Origin: Asterella californica
Taxonomy: Eukaryota > Streptophyta > Marchantiopsida > Marchantiales > Aytoniaceae
DNA: 64,000 nt
NCBI GenBank assembly: GCA_036924285.1
Contig: JAYKYS010000018.1
Location: 4,464,001-4,528,000 of the forward strand
Reading direction: 5' to 3'
Shown here piece after piece: positions 11,651 through 23,067 of the stretch; positions within the stretch are counted from its first letter, which is position 1; each line of letters opens with the position of its first letter. The notes beneath the pieces are model-generated. The model did not search any database, was not told where the DNA came from, and saw nothing but the letters and a program-made list of their open reading frames with translations. The position numbers and the translations under genes were made by a program.

Positions 11651-11696
11651 GAGCACAAGACAAAGGCGCTCTGACTTGCGCCTTTGTCTTGTGCTC
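11651..11696. repeat. Perfect 19-bp inverted repeat, 8-nt loop
   Basis: GAGCACAAGACAAAGGCGC (11651-11669) is followed after TCTGACTT by its exact reverse complement (11678-11696). No gene, terminator context or T-run is attached. It may be a remnant of a foldback element or a recent inverted duplication. Confidence 0.8.
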
Positions 11697-14416
11697 CTTC
11701 ATAGCACTTGAGACACAGCCGACTCTGTTGATTGAGTTTTCTTGGCCGGAGTGTATGATGACTAACTAAACGAATATTTGTTTGGGAGGAGAGGAAGAGT
11801 GCTGATGGTCGTCTGAACCATCCACGATCAGAACATGGAGTAATTTTAGCCAACCAAACACGTAAAACTGTGCATGACGATCAAATACAACTTCAGCGGC
11901 GCCCAGAGTGGGGCACGGAAAGTCTCGAGACCTACTGTAGTCTTTCTCTTCACAGTGTGAGGAGAAGGCTTTACAGTGTCTACAAGTCGGGCTCCAACTC
12001 CCAGTCTCACATATTTCCCTGGAGTACAAAACGACTCGGTTCAGAAAAACTGTCCATCCCTTTCTTCCAACTATAAGCTACGATTATCATCCAAAATTTA
12101 ATTTACCATCCGGCGTATGCCGTCGGGACCTCAATCGGGTGGTGGCACTTCTCAATCAACTCACCTTTCGACTAGGACGCCGTGCCAAGGAAACATAGCT
12201 GCACTCCTGTCGTGGAGGATCAGGACGAAATTCAGCACGATGCATGAAAGCTTTTCATTCCTTTCCGTGGGAAAAAGAGAAGGGGCTAGGAGGAGTCAAA
12301 GTTACCATACAACCATACCGTGCAGGAGTTTATAGGGTTTCCTCCGTATCAAGAGAACTAAAAGTCTATAGAGATTCTCGTAAGGCAGGTAAGTTAAGAT
12401 ATACTTCTCATAATTTACTGTTAACTACGACACGGTTACGACTGCACCTCTCACATTCTTGACACGAGACCCTTACAAGGTGGAACGTTGATCCCGTTCA
12501 CTACGTACCGCATTAGCTCTCACCCGCCTTATTCGCAACATCTGGTTCTGCACTCATCATTAGGATGTTCTCTCCTTTGTGGAATCAGATGCTGCTCGTT
12601 TCGCAACTCACTAACTGCATAACCGAGAAGAACCGGTTAGTACACTAAGAAAAGGAGTTCCATGTTAGTCAAGGGTGAAAGTCGAACTCCTAACAGCATG
12701 CCAAATGTCCAGGGTGTGTGATTTTGTGGCTCCGATTTCATCATAACTCTTAGAGAAACTTGCTGGACTATAAAAAGTTCTCCTGTGAGAGGATGTTCTA
12801 TGGCTGCATGTCTATACGATGCAAGATTGGGCAAGGGAGAAAATTGCATCACTTTATATGTCCATCGTGCATCCGTTTTCCCCTCTCTATGTACTTCATA
12901 GAGAGTCTTCATTCTGCATATAAACAGAATTTAACGTGTGTCAAGAATGTTTTAGGTGGAAGCTGACAGACTGAAAGAAGGACATATTCCAGGATATCTA
13001 TCCTTAAAAAGGTATGCATTTTGTGGTATTACAGTCAAATGTTGTGTACCGATTTACGAAGAACACGAGGATTCGACCTCAAGAAGCTTATAGCGCATTT
13101 GCTTAGCTGTTTTCCACTCCCCCTCGATGCCTGCATAATCTTTACAAGTGCATAGAAAGTGCCCGGACCAGAACCCTATGTGCGCATCCGCGTTAGTGTT
13201 GATAGATTCTAACCTTCGGTGCTATTCTCCTTCTTTTTCTCTCTGTAGCCGCTACTGCCAGAGCTTATTTCAGCAGTGACCCGAAGAAACTATCCGCGAT
13301 AACGACATGAACTTGAAAAGTGATATATAGTCTGGATCACTAGCACATCCATGGGCAACAGGGTCTCGGAAGCATAATGCCTTGAAGGTTGGGTTGATTC
13401 ATGAGTGGAATTCCAAGGATTTGGTATTCGTGGGCTACAGCTGCTGCACTTTCTTCATATTCTTCTTGGATGTATAGCTGAAGGCTCTGGGGAGAGCCGC
13501 TTCTCGGAAAATAAGCGTGCCTCCCCGCTTAACTGTGAGTGCAGCAGTCAACTTAACTGTGAGCAAAGAGTTAACACACAAGGCAAATTAGAATACCGTC
13601 GTGATGCGGTTCCATTACATTTTCAACCCTAAAAGCTAATAAAATCTACAACTCACTGTCAGGCTTAGGACTGTACAGTTTTTTGTCAAACATTGTGAAC
13701 AACTGTTTACAAAAGAATGTTGCGCTTTTGTCTTGAAGTCCGTTTGCTCTCTCACGCAGCTTTTGGCGTTCATCGTAGATACTCCTGGTGCAAAACTTGT
13801 TAGAAAAGTCTTTGCACCGTGATACTTTCTTAGTATATTCCAGTTTGATCCCAGATATTGGTGAGTCCACTGCGAATGAATGATGTTAGGAGCAATTTAC
13901 TTCACCGCATCCCTAGTACCTTAAACCCTAAACCTCAAACCTCGTACTTGACCCCACCTCTTAACTTTGCATTACTTCATTACACCTTTAAATGATACCA
14001 GCAGGTTCAACAGATAAAATGCCACATCATCTTAACAGATATGTGTATTTCAACAGCAAGCCGAGTATCGATACACAAATTTCAATGCAAAGTTTTTTTT
14101 ATAATAAGACGTGTCAAAGCTCAAAAGAAATATTCCCTTACGGCTGAAGGAACTTTAGCAGTAACAAAGGTACGGCTAGTTCAGAGAAGTTCTACAGCTA
14201 GATTTGTACACATATCGGATCAATTGCCACGGTTTTTTAGAAAGGGTTACAAAGTTAGCTGTGAGATTTTTGAATTATACTATTACTAAAAATAATGCAT
14301 TCGTCCATGATATGAATGTTTTCTCACAATTGTGTGCATCACATTGAAGTATCATAATAGTGGAGCGATTTTGAAATTAGAGAGAGCACAGCCTGCACTT
14401 GTTTTAGGTCATACAT
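11697..14416. other. No gene seen
   Basis: About 2.7 kb with only short frames. A minor 9-bp hairpin (CTCTCTATG ... CATAGAGAG) lies near 12880, and a short telomere-like CCCTAAACC tract near 13922, too short to count as an array. Confidence 0.4.
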
Positions 14417-15354
14417 ATGACGTTCACATCCACAGTTTGTGGTCTGGAAAGAGACATCGTTAGATTTGATTCACAAATTGAGAGTGTCATCGATGTGACA
14501 TTTCTTCAGCCGGAGAAAAACGTGCAAGCAGACATGACCATCAAACAAGTCGAACCGTCGAAGAGAGAAAAAATTCGTTTGAATGTCTCCAATTATGATA
14601 AGATTGTTAGTTATTTGGAGGATCCGGACAAGTTTACCTCTTTATAGGGAGTTGGGAGGAAGACGAAGATTGGAGCTAAAAGGTGGGAGGTGTTTGATGA
14701 AATCTACAGCTTTTAATGTCATGGCTGTACAAATATCTAGGTTGGATGGTTTTTCTTTAATCATTGAAGAGGAGTTGAGAAAACGAGTGGTACGGTACAT
14801 TGAGATGTACAAGAAAGCAGAGGAGTTGAAAGAAAGTACTGGTGGAAGTATGACCGAGGTAGAAATGACGAATGATGTTATTTTAGAAGGAAAATTAAAT
14901 TCTCGTTGTTCTCATTTCGATCGATGAATGTTGTATTCAAAAGCCGTCCTAATATAGATCCTCTAGCTATATCTTTCATGGGTTTATAAGATGATTTTGG
15001 TGAATCTGATGATTATGATGTTACACGTTTAGATGATGAACACATCTGTGATTTTGAGTTTTCTTATCAACAGTCAGAGGCATATCTGCAGTTTGATGTT
15101 CTGTTTGAAAAAGAGTTGTATCATTTGCATTGTTGAATGAACTTTAAATCGAAAAGGTCAACGAAAAAATGAAGATGACATTGGAGATAATATTGAAGTT
15201 GATCCAATTGAACAAGATAATCCAGACAGTGTCGTATCCGAGCAAGGTCGTGAAAATCGACCTACTTCAAATTCGACTCGTAGTAGTAGAGCTCATGGTT
15301 CAAGCAAAAGAACTTCTATTATGTTTACTTACGAAGAAAGTTTGAAAGCCTGAA
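14417..15354 (+). pseudogene. Decayed coding remnant, family unknown
   Basis: Successive frames read like protein but are broken by stops and shifts. First comes a Lys/Glu-rich stretch (EPSKREKIRLNVSNYDKIV) leading into GVGRKTKIGAKRWEVFDEIY after a TAG at about 14645. Next is a frame with RLDGFSLIIEEELRKRVVR, then an acidic one (NEDDIGDNIEVDPIEQ) with a Ser/Arg-rich tail ending near 15354. The pattern suggests one old gene or transposon protein with a DNA-binding-like basic segment and an acidic linker. I cannot name a family. It may be the 5' part of the same decayed unit as the remnants at 17.0-18.4 kb. Confidence 0.4.
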
Positions 15355-15439
15355 TACAGAAAAGTCTTCTTAGATTATAGATTAGCTCCATTGGAAGAGA
15401 AAACAAAAGCGAGAGAATCTTCTAAAAAATGTATCACTT

Positions 15440-17039
15440 GAAATTGAGCAAAACTGGATGAAACTTGCCTAGATCGTTCATGTGAACGAGTGATTCAGGT
15501 GAGTCACTCGTAGGTTAGAGCGATTCAGGTTGATTTGTATGAATCTCTAAAGCGCATGTTGAATCGCTATAACCTAACAAAATATAAACTCCATTCATTA
15601 AAAACAACCTACATTCAACGTAGGTGTTTGTTCATCGATTTACCAGAAGCAACTCCAAAACCATGAGAATTTCTTGCACCTCCTCTCCCGCTGCCTCGTC
15701 CACTCTCATCACTCGTCCTCTACCAACGCCTCTACTATTACCCGCTCCTCTCATCTTCATTACTTCGATTCTCAAAATTGCTCAGAAATATATCACGATC
15801 AAATGAATGTTGAACACAAACTGAAATCTGCAAGCCTCAAAGCAAATTCTCTTGCTTTCTGACACTCTCCTCACTCCTATCTTCACTCTCGAACCCTCTT
15901 CCTTCTTCCCCAACCTGAACCCTTGTTGTCATTAACCCTTTCCTTGCTTCCGAACTCTCTTTTCTTATGCATTCTCTATTCCATGCACTTGTCTCTAAAC
16001 TCTCTTCTCTTCTGCACTCTCGAACCCTCTCCACATTCTATTTTCCTCTCGCCTTTTTTTCCACTATGTTCTTTTTCCTTGGATTATTTTTCTTTCTCGA
16101 CTATATGCATATTGTTAGCTTCCAAATGTACAATGAAAACCATGTTTGAATTGTGTAAGATAAGATCGAAATTCTCAAGTTACGTATAAAATTTCATACG
16201 TTCAAATGGATTATGGTTACAAATAACCAAAAGATAGTCATGTCAAAAAATTAGTTTCAAATTTATTGTAAAAATTTGGATCATTTACATAGAATCAATA
16301 CAATAAAAAGCACTTTTGATTTCTTCTATATCTCTGTCTGCTCTTGTCATTTCTATGTAAAGAGTCATTTTTTCTTTACATCTCTATACAAAGAAAAATA
16401 ACACAAGAAATATAACAAAACGAAGATACTTACATCAAGACAAGAGAAGTCACAAGAGAGAGCAACCAATAGCCCTAATCGATCTATGTTTTCTCCATCT
16501 ATCCCAAATAAGACATTCTCCACCTCTTGTTTTCAAACCCAACACCACTTTAGATGATATCTTCCATCTTCTTCATGGTAGGAATTTGAACATGGATGGT
16601 CTCTCTCTCACTTTCTCAACTGCTGGAGTTGGAACTAAAAGCAAGATAGAAGAGTGTTAACAAGAGCGAAACATACTACTAGAAGAGGAACATCCTGTTT
16701 CGTCTCATATTTTATGAGCAGAACAGCCATGTTTTGCTAGTAAATGAGCAATATATGGATATATCGCTCGAAATCAAGCAAGACATAACATGTCTCACTA
16801 AAAACTAGGCGGTACATACTTGATTCACTCGTTTACAAGTGAACCGTGGCTGTATTGCTTGTTTATAAATAAAAAAGAATGTATCACTACTAAACGAACG
16901 ATACATGGTTATTTCCTGTATGAATGATATTGTATTTCTTTTGTAGGAATGATTTTCATTAGGTGATTATATTTATGACAGATTCCATACTGAATACAGT
17001 TTATCAGTTCTTATAATGAGGAGAATCATCATGTTACTA
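15440..17039. other. No gene seen; AT-rich
   Basis: AT-rich DNA with pyrimidine-rich stretches (about 15680-16080) that give spurious Ser/Leu-rich frames. Short GATTCA/GAGTCACTCG motifs near 15490-15560 resemble the palindromic units at 18490 and 18660. Confidence 0.4.
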
Positions 17040-17520
17040 TAGGAGGACAAGAAATTTTACTTGATGAGTTATTGTTCGTGAAGCTTTTGTTCTACTTGTG
17101 GGACAACAATCCCACGTCCATATAATGTGAAGAGGAGCTTGATAGAAGATTTTTTCCTCCATAGAGATGAGATAGACAAGAGATACTTACTATGAATATG
17201 TGAGTACGAGGAATGGAAGTTTGTATTTCAACTCATCAAATTATTTTCTTGGTTAGATTTCATCCTAAAGAGCCACATGGGCAATTAGCTTTGTACGTGA
17301 AAACTAAAGTAGAGGAAAGCTCCGCATACTATGATTATGCTGAGTTTATTTTGGATTGTTTGTATGCGGAGATATGTTCTTTGAAGAAGCTTAATGAGTA
17401 GGGAGAAGTCTGTGAGACATCCCAAGACTTGGATGGGCATGATATTGACTCATTTAATGATTTCATATCCGAGTACTTCTTGAATCATGTATCATCCAAA
17501 GTCTAGATGTGGAATCTGAG
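17040..17520 (+). pseudogene. Coding fragment, unknown
   Basis: Short in-phase stretches read like protein (for example FHPKEPHGQLALYVKTK and DLDGHDIDSFNDFISEYF) between stops. The largest frame is 62 codons (17213-17401). Together with the adjacent remnants it may belong to the decayed FCP1-like unit. No domain is recognised. Confidence 0.3.
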
Positions 17521-17849
17521 ATTAATGTTGTACAAGGTGATGGAGATCTTCAGTCTTCACAACTACATGGAGACCCTCAGTCTTCTCAATGATATCCATC
17601 CGGTAAGTTATTCATATGCAAGTTGTTTTGAATGTTTTGTTTATGTTATATTATGCTATTCATATTATTATTGTATATTTTTTCTCTTGTTGTGTAAATA
17701 TGTTGTACATGTCTTGTATGTTTCTATATGTAGGTTGTGTTGATCTTTTGATATTTGATTTATGTTATTATTGTTATATATTTTACTATGATGTTGAAAA
17801 GCTATTGTATTAACTAAGAGGTGGTATTTTTTAATCACATATGAGAAAG

Positions 17850-18433
17850 AAAGAATGCTTCTCGAGAGGAAGAACCGGATGAAAGAAAAGGCGTAGTTCA
17901 AAGCATTCAGCAGAAGAAAGAAGAACTTTCACGCAAGGAGGAGGAGCTGAAGGTTATCCAACACGAGATTTTCATAGAGAAAGAAAATTTATCTCGTGTG
18001 CAAAGTTAAGAACTATTTTTTCTTCGTTTGATGCATCTTACTGCTATGCGAAATAAGACTCTAATCCTCGACTTGAATGGTCTTCTTGTAAAAGTAAGGA
18101 GGAACGAGCATGGATTAATGCTTGTTCGAGAGAGAGAATACAAAAGCAGCAATTTGGTATGTGGTTCGACCTTGCATGAAAGTTTTTCTAGAGATATATC
18201 TAGATAAGTTCCATGTCATCATATGGACATCACGCACCTTGGTCAACACGAGAGTTCTACTACGTGCCATGAAAGAGAAAATTATCTTCTCCTGGAATTG
18301 CAACCTGGAAGGTATGTTACATATCATAGGTTATTTCAACGTATCACGGTTGTTTCATATGACTGAATATGTTACAAGTTTGTTAGCGGGAAAAGTAAAA
18401 GTTAGAGGGTTTGTTAGTTTAAAGTTAAGTTAG
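17850..18433 (+). pseudogene. FCP1/NIF-like HAD phosphatase domain, broken
   Basis: The 5' part encodes a charged coiled coil (KKEELSRKEEELKVIQ) and meets a TAA near 18007. The same frame then gives NKTLILDLNGLLVKV, matching motif I of the FCP1/NLI-interacting-factor branch of HAD enzymes. A one-base frame change near 18140 leads to VRPCMKVFLEIYLDKFHVIIWTSR, matching the R-P-x3-FL and W-(T/S)-S-R motif II region. In FCP1 the nucleophile motif is DxD; here the second Asp is Asn (DLN), as I recall for a plant subgroup thought to lack ordinary phosphatase activity. The stop and the frame change indicate a pseudogene unless an intron removes them. The C-terminal part of the domain is not recognisable. 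Confidence 0.55.
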
Positions 18434-18489
18434 AGTTTCGTTTGTCTCCTTAAGTGAAGATCGAAATAGGCTGCTTCGCTAAGTACATA

Positions 18490-18675
18490 GTGATTCAGCT
18501 GAATCACTCAGCAATGGACGACACATCCTATTTCGCTTCGGAGCGAAACAAACTATGTCGCTCGGGGCTTGACGATATAGCTTGTTTGCCAAGAGAGAAG
18601 CAAAACAACCTATTTCGCTCTCGATCAAGGCAAAAAATGCTATTTCGCTAAATACAAGACGATTCAATTGAATCG
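18490..18675. repeat. Pair of perfect palindromes in duplicated context
   Basis: GTGATTCAGCTGAATCAC (18490-18507) and CGATTCAATTGAATCG (18660-18675) are perfect palindromes. Each is preceded by TTCGCTAA(A/G)TACA and followed by CTCAGCAATGG, so the two sites are diverged copies about 170 bp apart. The DNA between also repeats (C)TATTTCGCT. No protein or RNA role is evident. Confidence 0.6.
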
Positions 18676-19418
18676 CTCAGCAATGGGAACCCTATCATGT
18701 TTCACAAACATGCATGGATGAAACAGACTATTTTGCTCGGTTCTTTTATGCATCTATCGTCATGTTGCACCAGCAGAAGCACTTACTCAGTATATTGCAA
18801 AATAAGTACTCAGTAGGTTACTAATCTGTAAACTACAATAACACATTAGCGTCCATGCACCACTTATCTTTTTCTCATTTGATCCAGATCGAAGTCAGAT
18901 CGTCTCTCTAACTCTCAAGTTCACCATTCCTTTAATCCAATCAAGCTTCTAAATTTTCATCTCTTTTCATATTTTTCTTTTTTCTTTCTCAAGGCAAAAC
19001 CGCACTTTGGATGCATATTTTAGTATTTTCAACTGGAATTTTACCGCAAAATAGTTTTAAACGCAAAAGACTCTATACTCTCTGTCAACTGAGGACAGGA
19101 TTTGTGTGCCTAAAACGTGGTCGCAGCTACTATTTTTTTGGCTCACCATGAAGTGATTTTGTTACCCACGCAACTACTACGGTAGTCGTGGAAGAGTGAA
19201 AACAGTTTATGGGAATATTCTAAAGATCTTCTTGTGGCTGCCCGCCCACGACTTGCTTCCCTGTTCCCTATGACCGTAGATTAGATTGACGCTTCACTTC
19301 AGTTGGATCACGTCATCCGTTAATCTGAAGGTCGGTGCAGTGAATGGAACCAAGCAACTCCAAAGATCATGGAATATCGTCCTCCTCTACACACACAGTT
19401 AGCGTTCACGCCTTGGAC
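18676..19418. other. No gene seen
   Basis: Unique-looking AT-rich sequence with no open frame of interest, leading into the tandem array. Confidence 0.4.
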
Positions 19419-19737
19419 ATGATCCTAAATATACCAGACATATCTGTCTTTTCTCCCATTTATTCTTTTATGATCCTAAATAAACCAGATATATTTGATC
19501 TCTTTCTCCCGTTTGTTCTTCCATAATCCTGAATAAACCAGATATATCTGATCTCTTTTCTCCCATTTATTCTTTTCATGATTCTAAATATACCAGATAT
19601 ATCTGATCTCTTTTCTCTATTTTTTCTTTTCATGATTCTAAATATACCAGATATATCTGATCTCTTTTCTCTATTTTTTCTTTCATGATCAATATACCAA
19701 GTATATCTGATCTTATTTATTTCTCTGATAATTCTTT
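19419..19737. repeat. Tandem repeat, about 53 bp x 6
   Basis: Units begin near 19419, 19470, 19523, 19578, 19632 and 19685 with ATGAT(C/T)CTAAATA. Most hold the palindrome CAGATATATCTG followed by a pyrimidine-rich TCTTTTCTCCC part. The unit is 51-55 bp, the fourth and fifth are the most alike, and the sixth is degenerate. A minisatellite. Confidence 0.8.
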
Positions 19738-20519
19738 TATTTCTCTGTCCTCTTTCTTTTCACGTCTTTGATTGTTTTTCTTGACTGAAAGGGGAAAAGG
19801 GAACAAAGTACGTGGAAAAGAGAGAGTAAGCGAAACAATTAGTACTGAGAATAAAGAAATTCGAGACTATTGCGCTCTCCTGTCGTGGTAGTAAGAGATT
19901 GCATATTCATCTCCCTCTCGAAGATGGAGAGGTAAATATGCAAGGAAGTTTAATATTAAACCAATTCTCATAGAAGATTCAGCTATATATTAATAATCAT
20001 TAAATTGAATTTCATTCATCCTTTTACAAATCTTTACTCTGAAGTGGGGAGTTTTCTCTTCAGAACGTTGACAGTTTTATTTGTTCGTTCCTAGAGGGAG
20101 GAAAACATTGGGTTTACACTCGGGACAAAGACTTGGAAAGGACAAGTAGTCCATGTTTAGAAAAGTGAGGAAACATGGACTCTTCAAGTTCCTTGTTCCT
20201 TGAAGGACACGAAACTTATGTTTCAATTAAAGATGGCGGGGGATTTATAATCCATGTTTACTGCAGAAGAACAGGATTGCTTTTTTCTCTTAGTCATCAA
20301 TAGAACCAGTAAGCACATCGGACGACAAATGAAAATCACGAATTTCTACCTGCTTTTTATGCTTATCTTGTTTTCCATCCTAGCCGGGGAAGAGAGATAT
20401 GCTGTTTAATTTTTAGAGGATGCCATTTCGGAAAGTTCAACCAGACACAAGTAAATCGATATCACGAGAGATGTTATAACATATCACATCATCTATCTTC
20501 TTGATAGAAGATATTCACG
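19738..20519. other. No gene seen
   Basis: Short frames only. GGAGAGGTAAATATGCAAGGAA near 19927 loosely resembles GAGGAGGTAAATATGTAAAT at about 60000, a weak dispersed similarity. Confidence 0.35.
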
Positions 20520-20543
20520 CATGTACACTTCGAAGTGTACATG
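20520..20543. repeat. Perfect 24-bp palindrome
   Basis: The sequence around the centre ACTTCGAAGT is its own reverse complement over all 24 bases, with no spacer. It starts and ends with CATGTAC/GTACATG. No neighbouring gene explains it. Confidence 0.8.
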
Positions 20544-21658
20544 AGAAAGAACATTAATTAATATTTTCTGAAAATGACACGATTTGATTTATTACCTCGG
20601 ACTTATTTTCCCAGTAACGCATCAGCCCGGATTACACTTATGGGTTATCTGATGAGTTTGCTATCTCGAGACTGGCTAACATATATCAGTTATGAATTAA
20701 TTTAAATTTTTTAAGTAATTTATTATAACATATTTTTATAATATTTAGATATTTTTGATAAAAAAGAACAAAATTCACTATACAAGGCTGTGGGGAAGAA
20801 TATTTGTTGACTGGGATGTTTATGTGAGTCAGATGTTTATGTGGGTCAGGTGTAGCGGCTGCCGTGCATGTCATGCGTGATGATCAAGAAAATATCTGAA
20901 AATGTTTCTATTATAGATGTCAATGTTGAAACATTTCTGAAAGATTCTGGACCCGCGGAAAGGAGTTATGATAATGGTAGGACCTTGGCGGATGTTTTCT
21001 ACTGGCACCTCTGGATATGCTCGTAAAAAAATACTGCAAATGTTTCATTATTGAGTTTTCACTTGTTTCGTCTGTTTGTTTTTGCATAGAGAAATCTACT
21101 CGCCAGAGTAATGATTCCAAGTGAAAGAAGTAAAAATTCTGATTTTTTGTCTTTCAACCGTCTGAGAACATTTCCGCTTAACATTGACACCCCCTGTTAC
21201 CTCACGCAACATGATTGAAATGCTGGTTCAGAGAACCAATCTGAGGAGACCAGACTACTCTTCCCTGCAGACTTATCCCATCACAGTCTGAAATCACTCG
21301 TGAAAAAAAGAAAAATAATAGGAAATAGTAACCACGAGTATTATAGTTTTGTTAAAAACTTAGAAATGACATCCCCTATTACGCTTCCAAATAAGCAAAC
21401 ACTTTATCAACCTCATGCGACATTACTCTACCAAAACATCACTACAATCCTCAGACTGCCAGACTTTTTACAAGCATAAATATGACATTATGATAAATTA
21501 TCTGTTATGAAGACCGGTAGATGATCGATGTAAACCAACTCTCCCTCATTCCCTCAAATATTCTCCAGTTTTGTAAAATTTTAACCTCGAGCACTGCACC
21601 ACAACCATCATCCTTTCTAGAGTTTTCAATGAAGCTATTCTATACTTGTTATATATCA
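20544..21658. other. No gene seen; AT-rich
   Basis: AT-rich DNA without long frames. Short GTCAGATGTTTATGTG duplications occur near 20828. Confidence 0.35.
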
Positions 21659-22025
21659 GGCGTGTCAAAGCTAGAATCTTTGGCGAATATTCTTGGTTCT
21701 CTAATGAGTGTTACGAATTCGACCAAAGGGCAGTAGACGTTTCCTGCAAGCATCTGTAGGGTACCAGTAGGAAACCTACGGGTATGCCACAATTGTCTCT
21801 TATTGACTTTTTATCTGATTCGGTCGGGTTTCACGTTTAGACCTCAAGAATTTACTCGAACATTTTTAAAATAAAATACTTATAAATATAATAGTTAAGT
21901 TTATTACAAATACAACAGAAAGTGATACACGGCTCTGTACAAAACTGTACTTCCATAAACTACACACTTTTTCCTTTTGGACGTTAGAGAATCTTTTGTC
22001 TTATCTCTTTACGCGATATATTGTA
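21659..22025. mobile_element. MITE-like repeat, family copy 2
   Basis: A diverged homologue of 9201-9565. The left end GGCGTGTCAAAGCT is well kept and the right end is eroded. Shared blocks appear in the same order and spacing. It has no coding sequence. Confidence 0.5.
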
Positions 22026-22763
22026 CTTGTAAATAATAATTACATCGGGTTCGATTTCATCAAATTTCTTTTACTTGCCGACGTAATTCGCACTGATAAG
22101 TACAGTCTTTCTGTTTTATCTATATACGAGTTTGATTGTTTGCATGCTTGACTTGAATCTTGATATCAAAAGTTTATGTGAATTTAAATCTTTTAATTGT
22201 TTTCTTTTCTCCATCACGCGGAAACAGAGGAGAGAGGTTCATATCTTCCCGACTCCTTGTACATCGAATCTTGTTTTCGCTTATCAAGAAATATATAAAT
22301 ATTATCTATAAATAGTATATTAAGTTGTTTTATAAAAATCAGTATTTTCTCTCACTAATATATGTTAACCGGCACATTAATTTATTCCCTAATCCCTCCC
22401 GCCAGAAAAGTTAGGGCAGCAGCAGTTCCCAAGCCCCCCTTATGCTTATCTATCAAATGGGCAGAATGTAAAGAATCTTTTCAATCAGTACGGAGTTATT
22501 TGACAGGGTTCATCTCCTAGAACTTCTTGTTCCTTTCTGTCTCTTACAGTTGGTCTTTTTGTCCTCTTACGCTTAGTGGCTGCTCCTTCGTAGTAAAAAA
22601 TGACAAGTAAATTTAATTTATTATATACTGTTCCTTTGAGGTTGAGATTCTTTTTCCTGTTCGCAAATGTTGTGATTGGAGGATCTCCCAAGTGGCAGTA
22701 GAATAAGATAAAATGGAACCACACCGATGTACAAAGTCAAGCATCTTCACCTCGATTCAGCCC
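22026..22763. other. No gene seen; AT-rich
   Basis: AT-rich, with frames only up to 79 codons and no recognisable motif. Confidence 0.35.
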
Positions 22764-23058
22764 AGGTATAGACTTGATCGGGGCCCTGCGCCGTCGTTGA
22801 CAGGCTCCAGACAGGTTACCTTCAGTCACCCGTTTACGTAGAGCAAAGTAGTGAAGCAGTCATGTTGATTTCTAAAATGAACGTGATCTGAAGAAAAAAG
22901 ACGCCCGCCGTTGTGGCAAGAGCTGCGGTTCCAGTTTTAGAGAGAAGGAAACCTGCTGTTGATGTGGCAAACGGTAAAAGCCTGATCAAGGATGCGCCAT
23001 CGCCAGCGGTCTGAGTAAGAAGAAACAATGGCGCAGGGGCCTGATCAAGTCTATACCT
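22764..23058. repeat. Inverted repeat with about 29-bp arms
   Basis: AGGTATAGACTTGATC plus 13 further bases (22764-22792) recurs inverted at 23030-23058 with 27 of 29 positions matching. GATTCAG occurs just outside both arms, so pairing may extend a few bases. The interior is about 237 bp and non-coding. It resembles a small foldback element. Confidence 0.65.
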
Positions 23059-23067
23059 GCGATTCAG

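Noticed and set aside
13921..13940. Telomere-like CCCTAAACC
   Set aside because: Barely two imperfect units; chance-level and no array. The tract at 39098-39130 is also too short to call an interstitial telomere.
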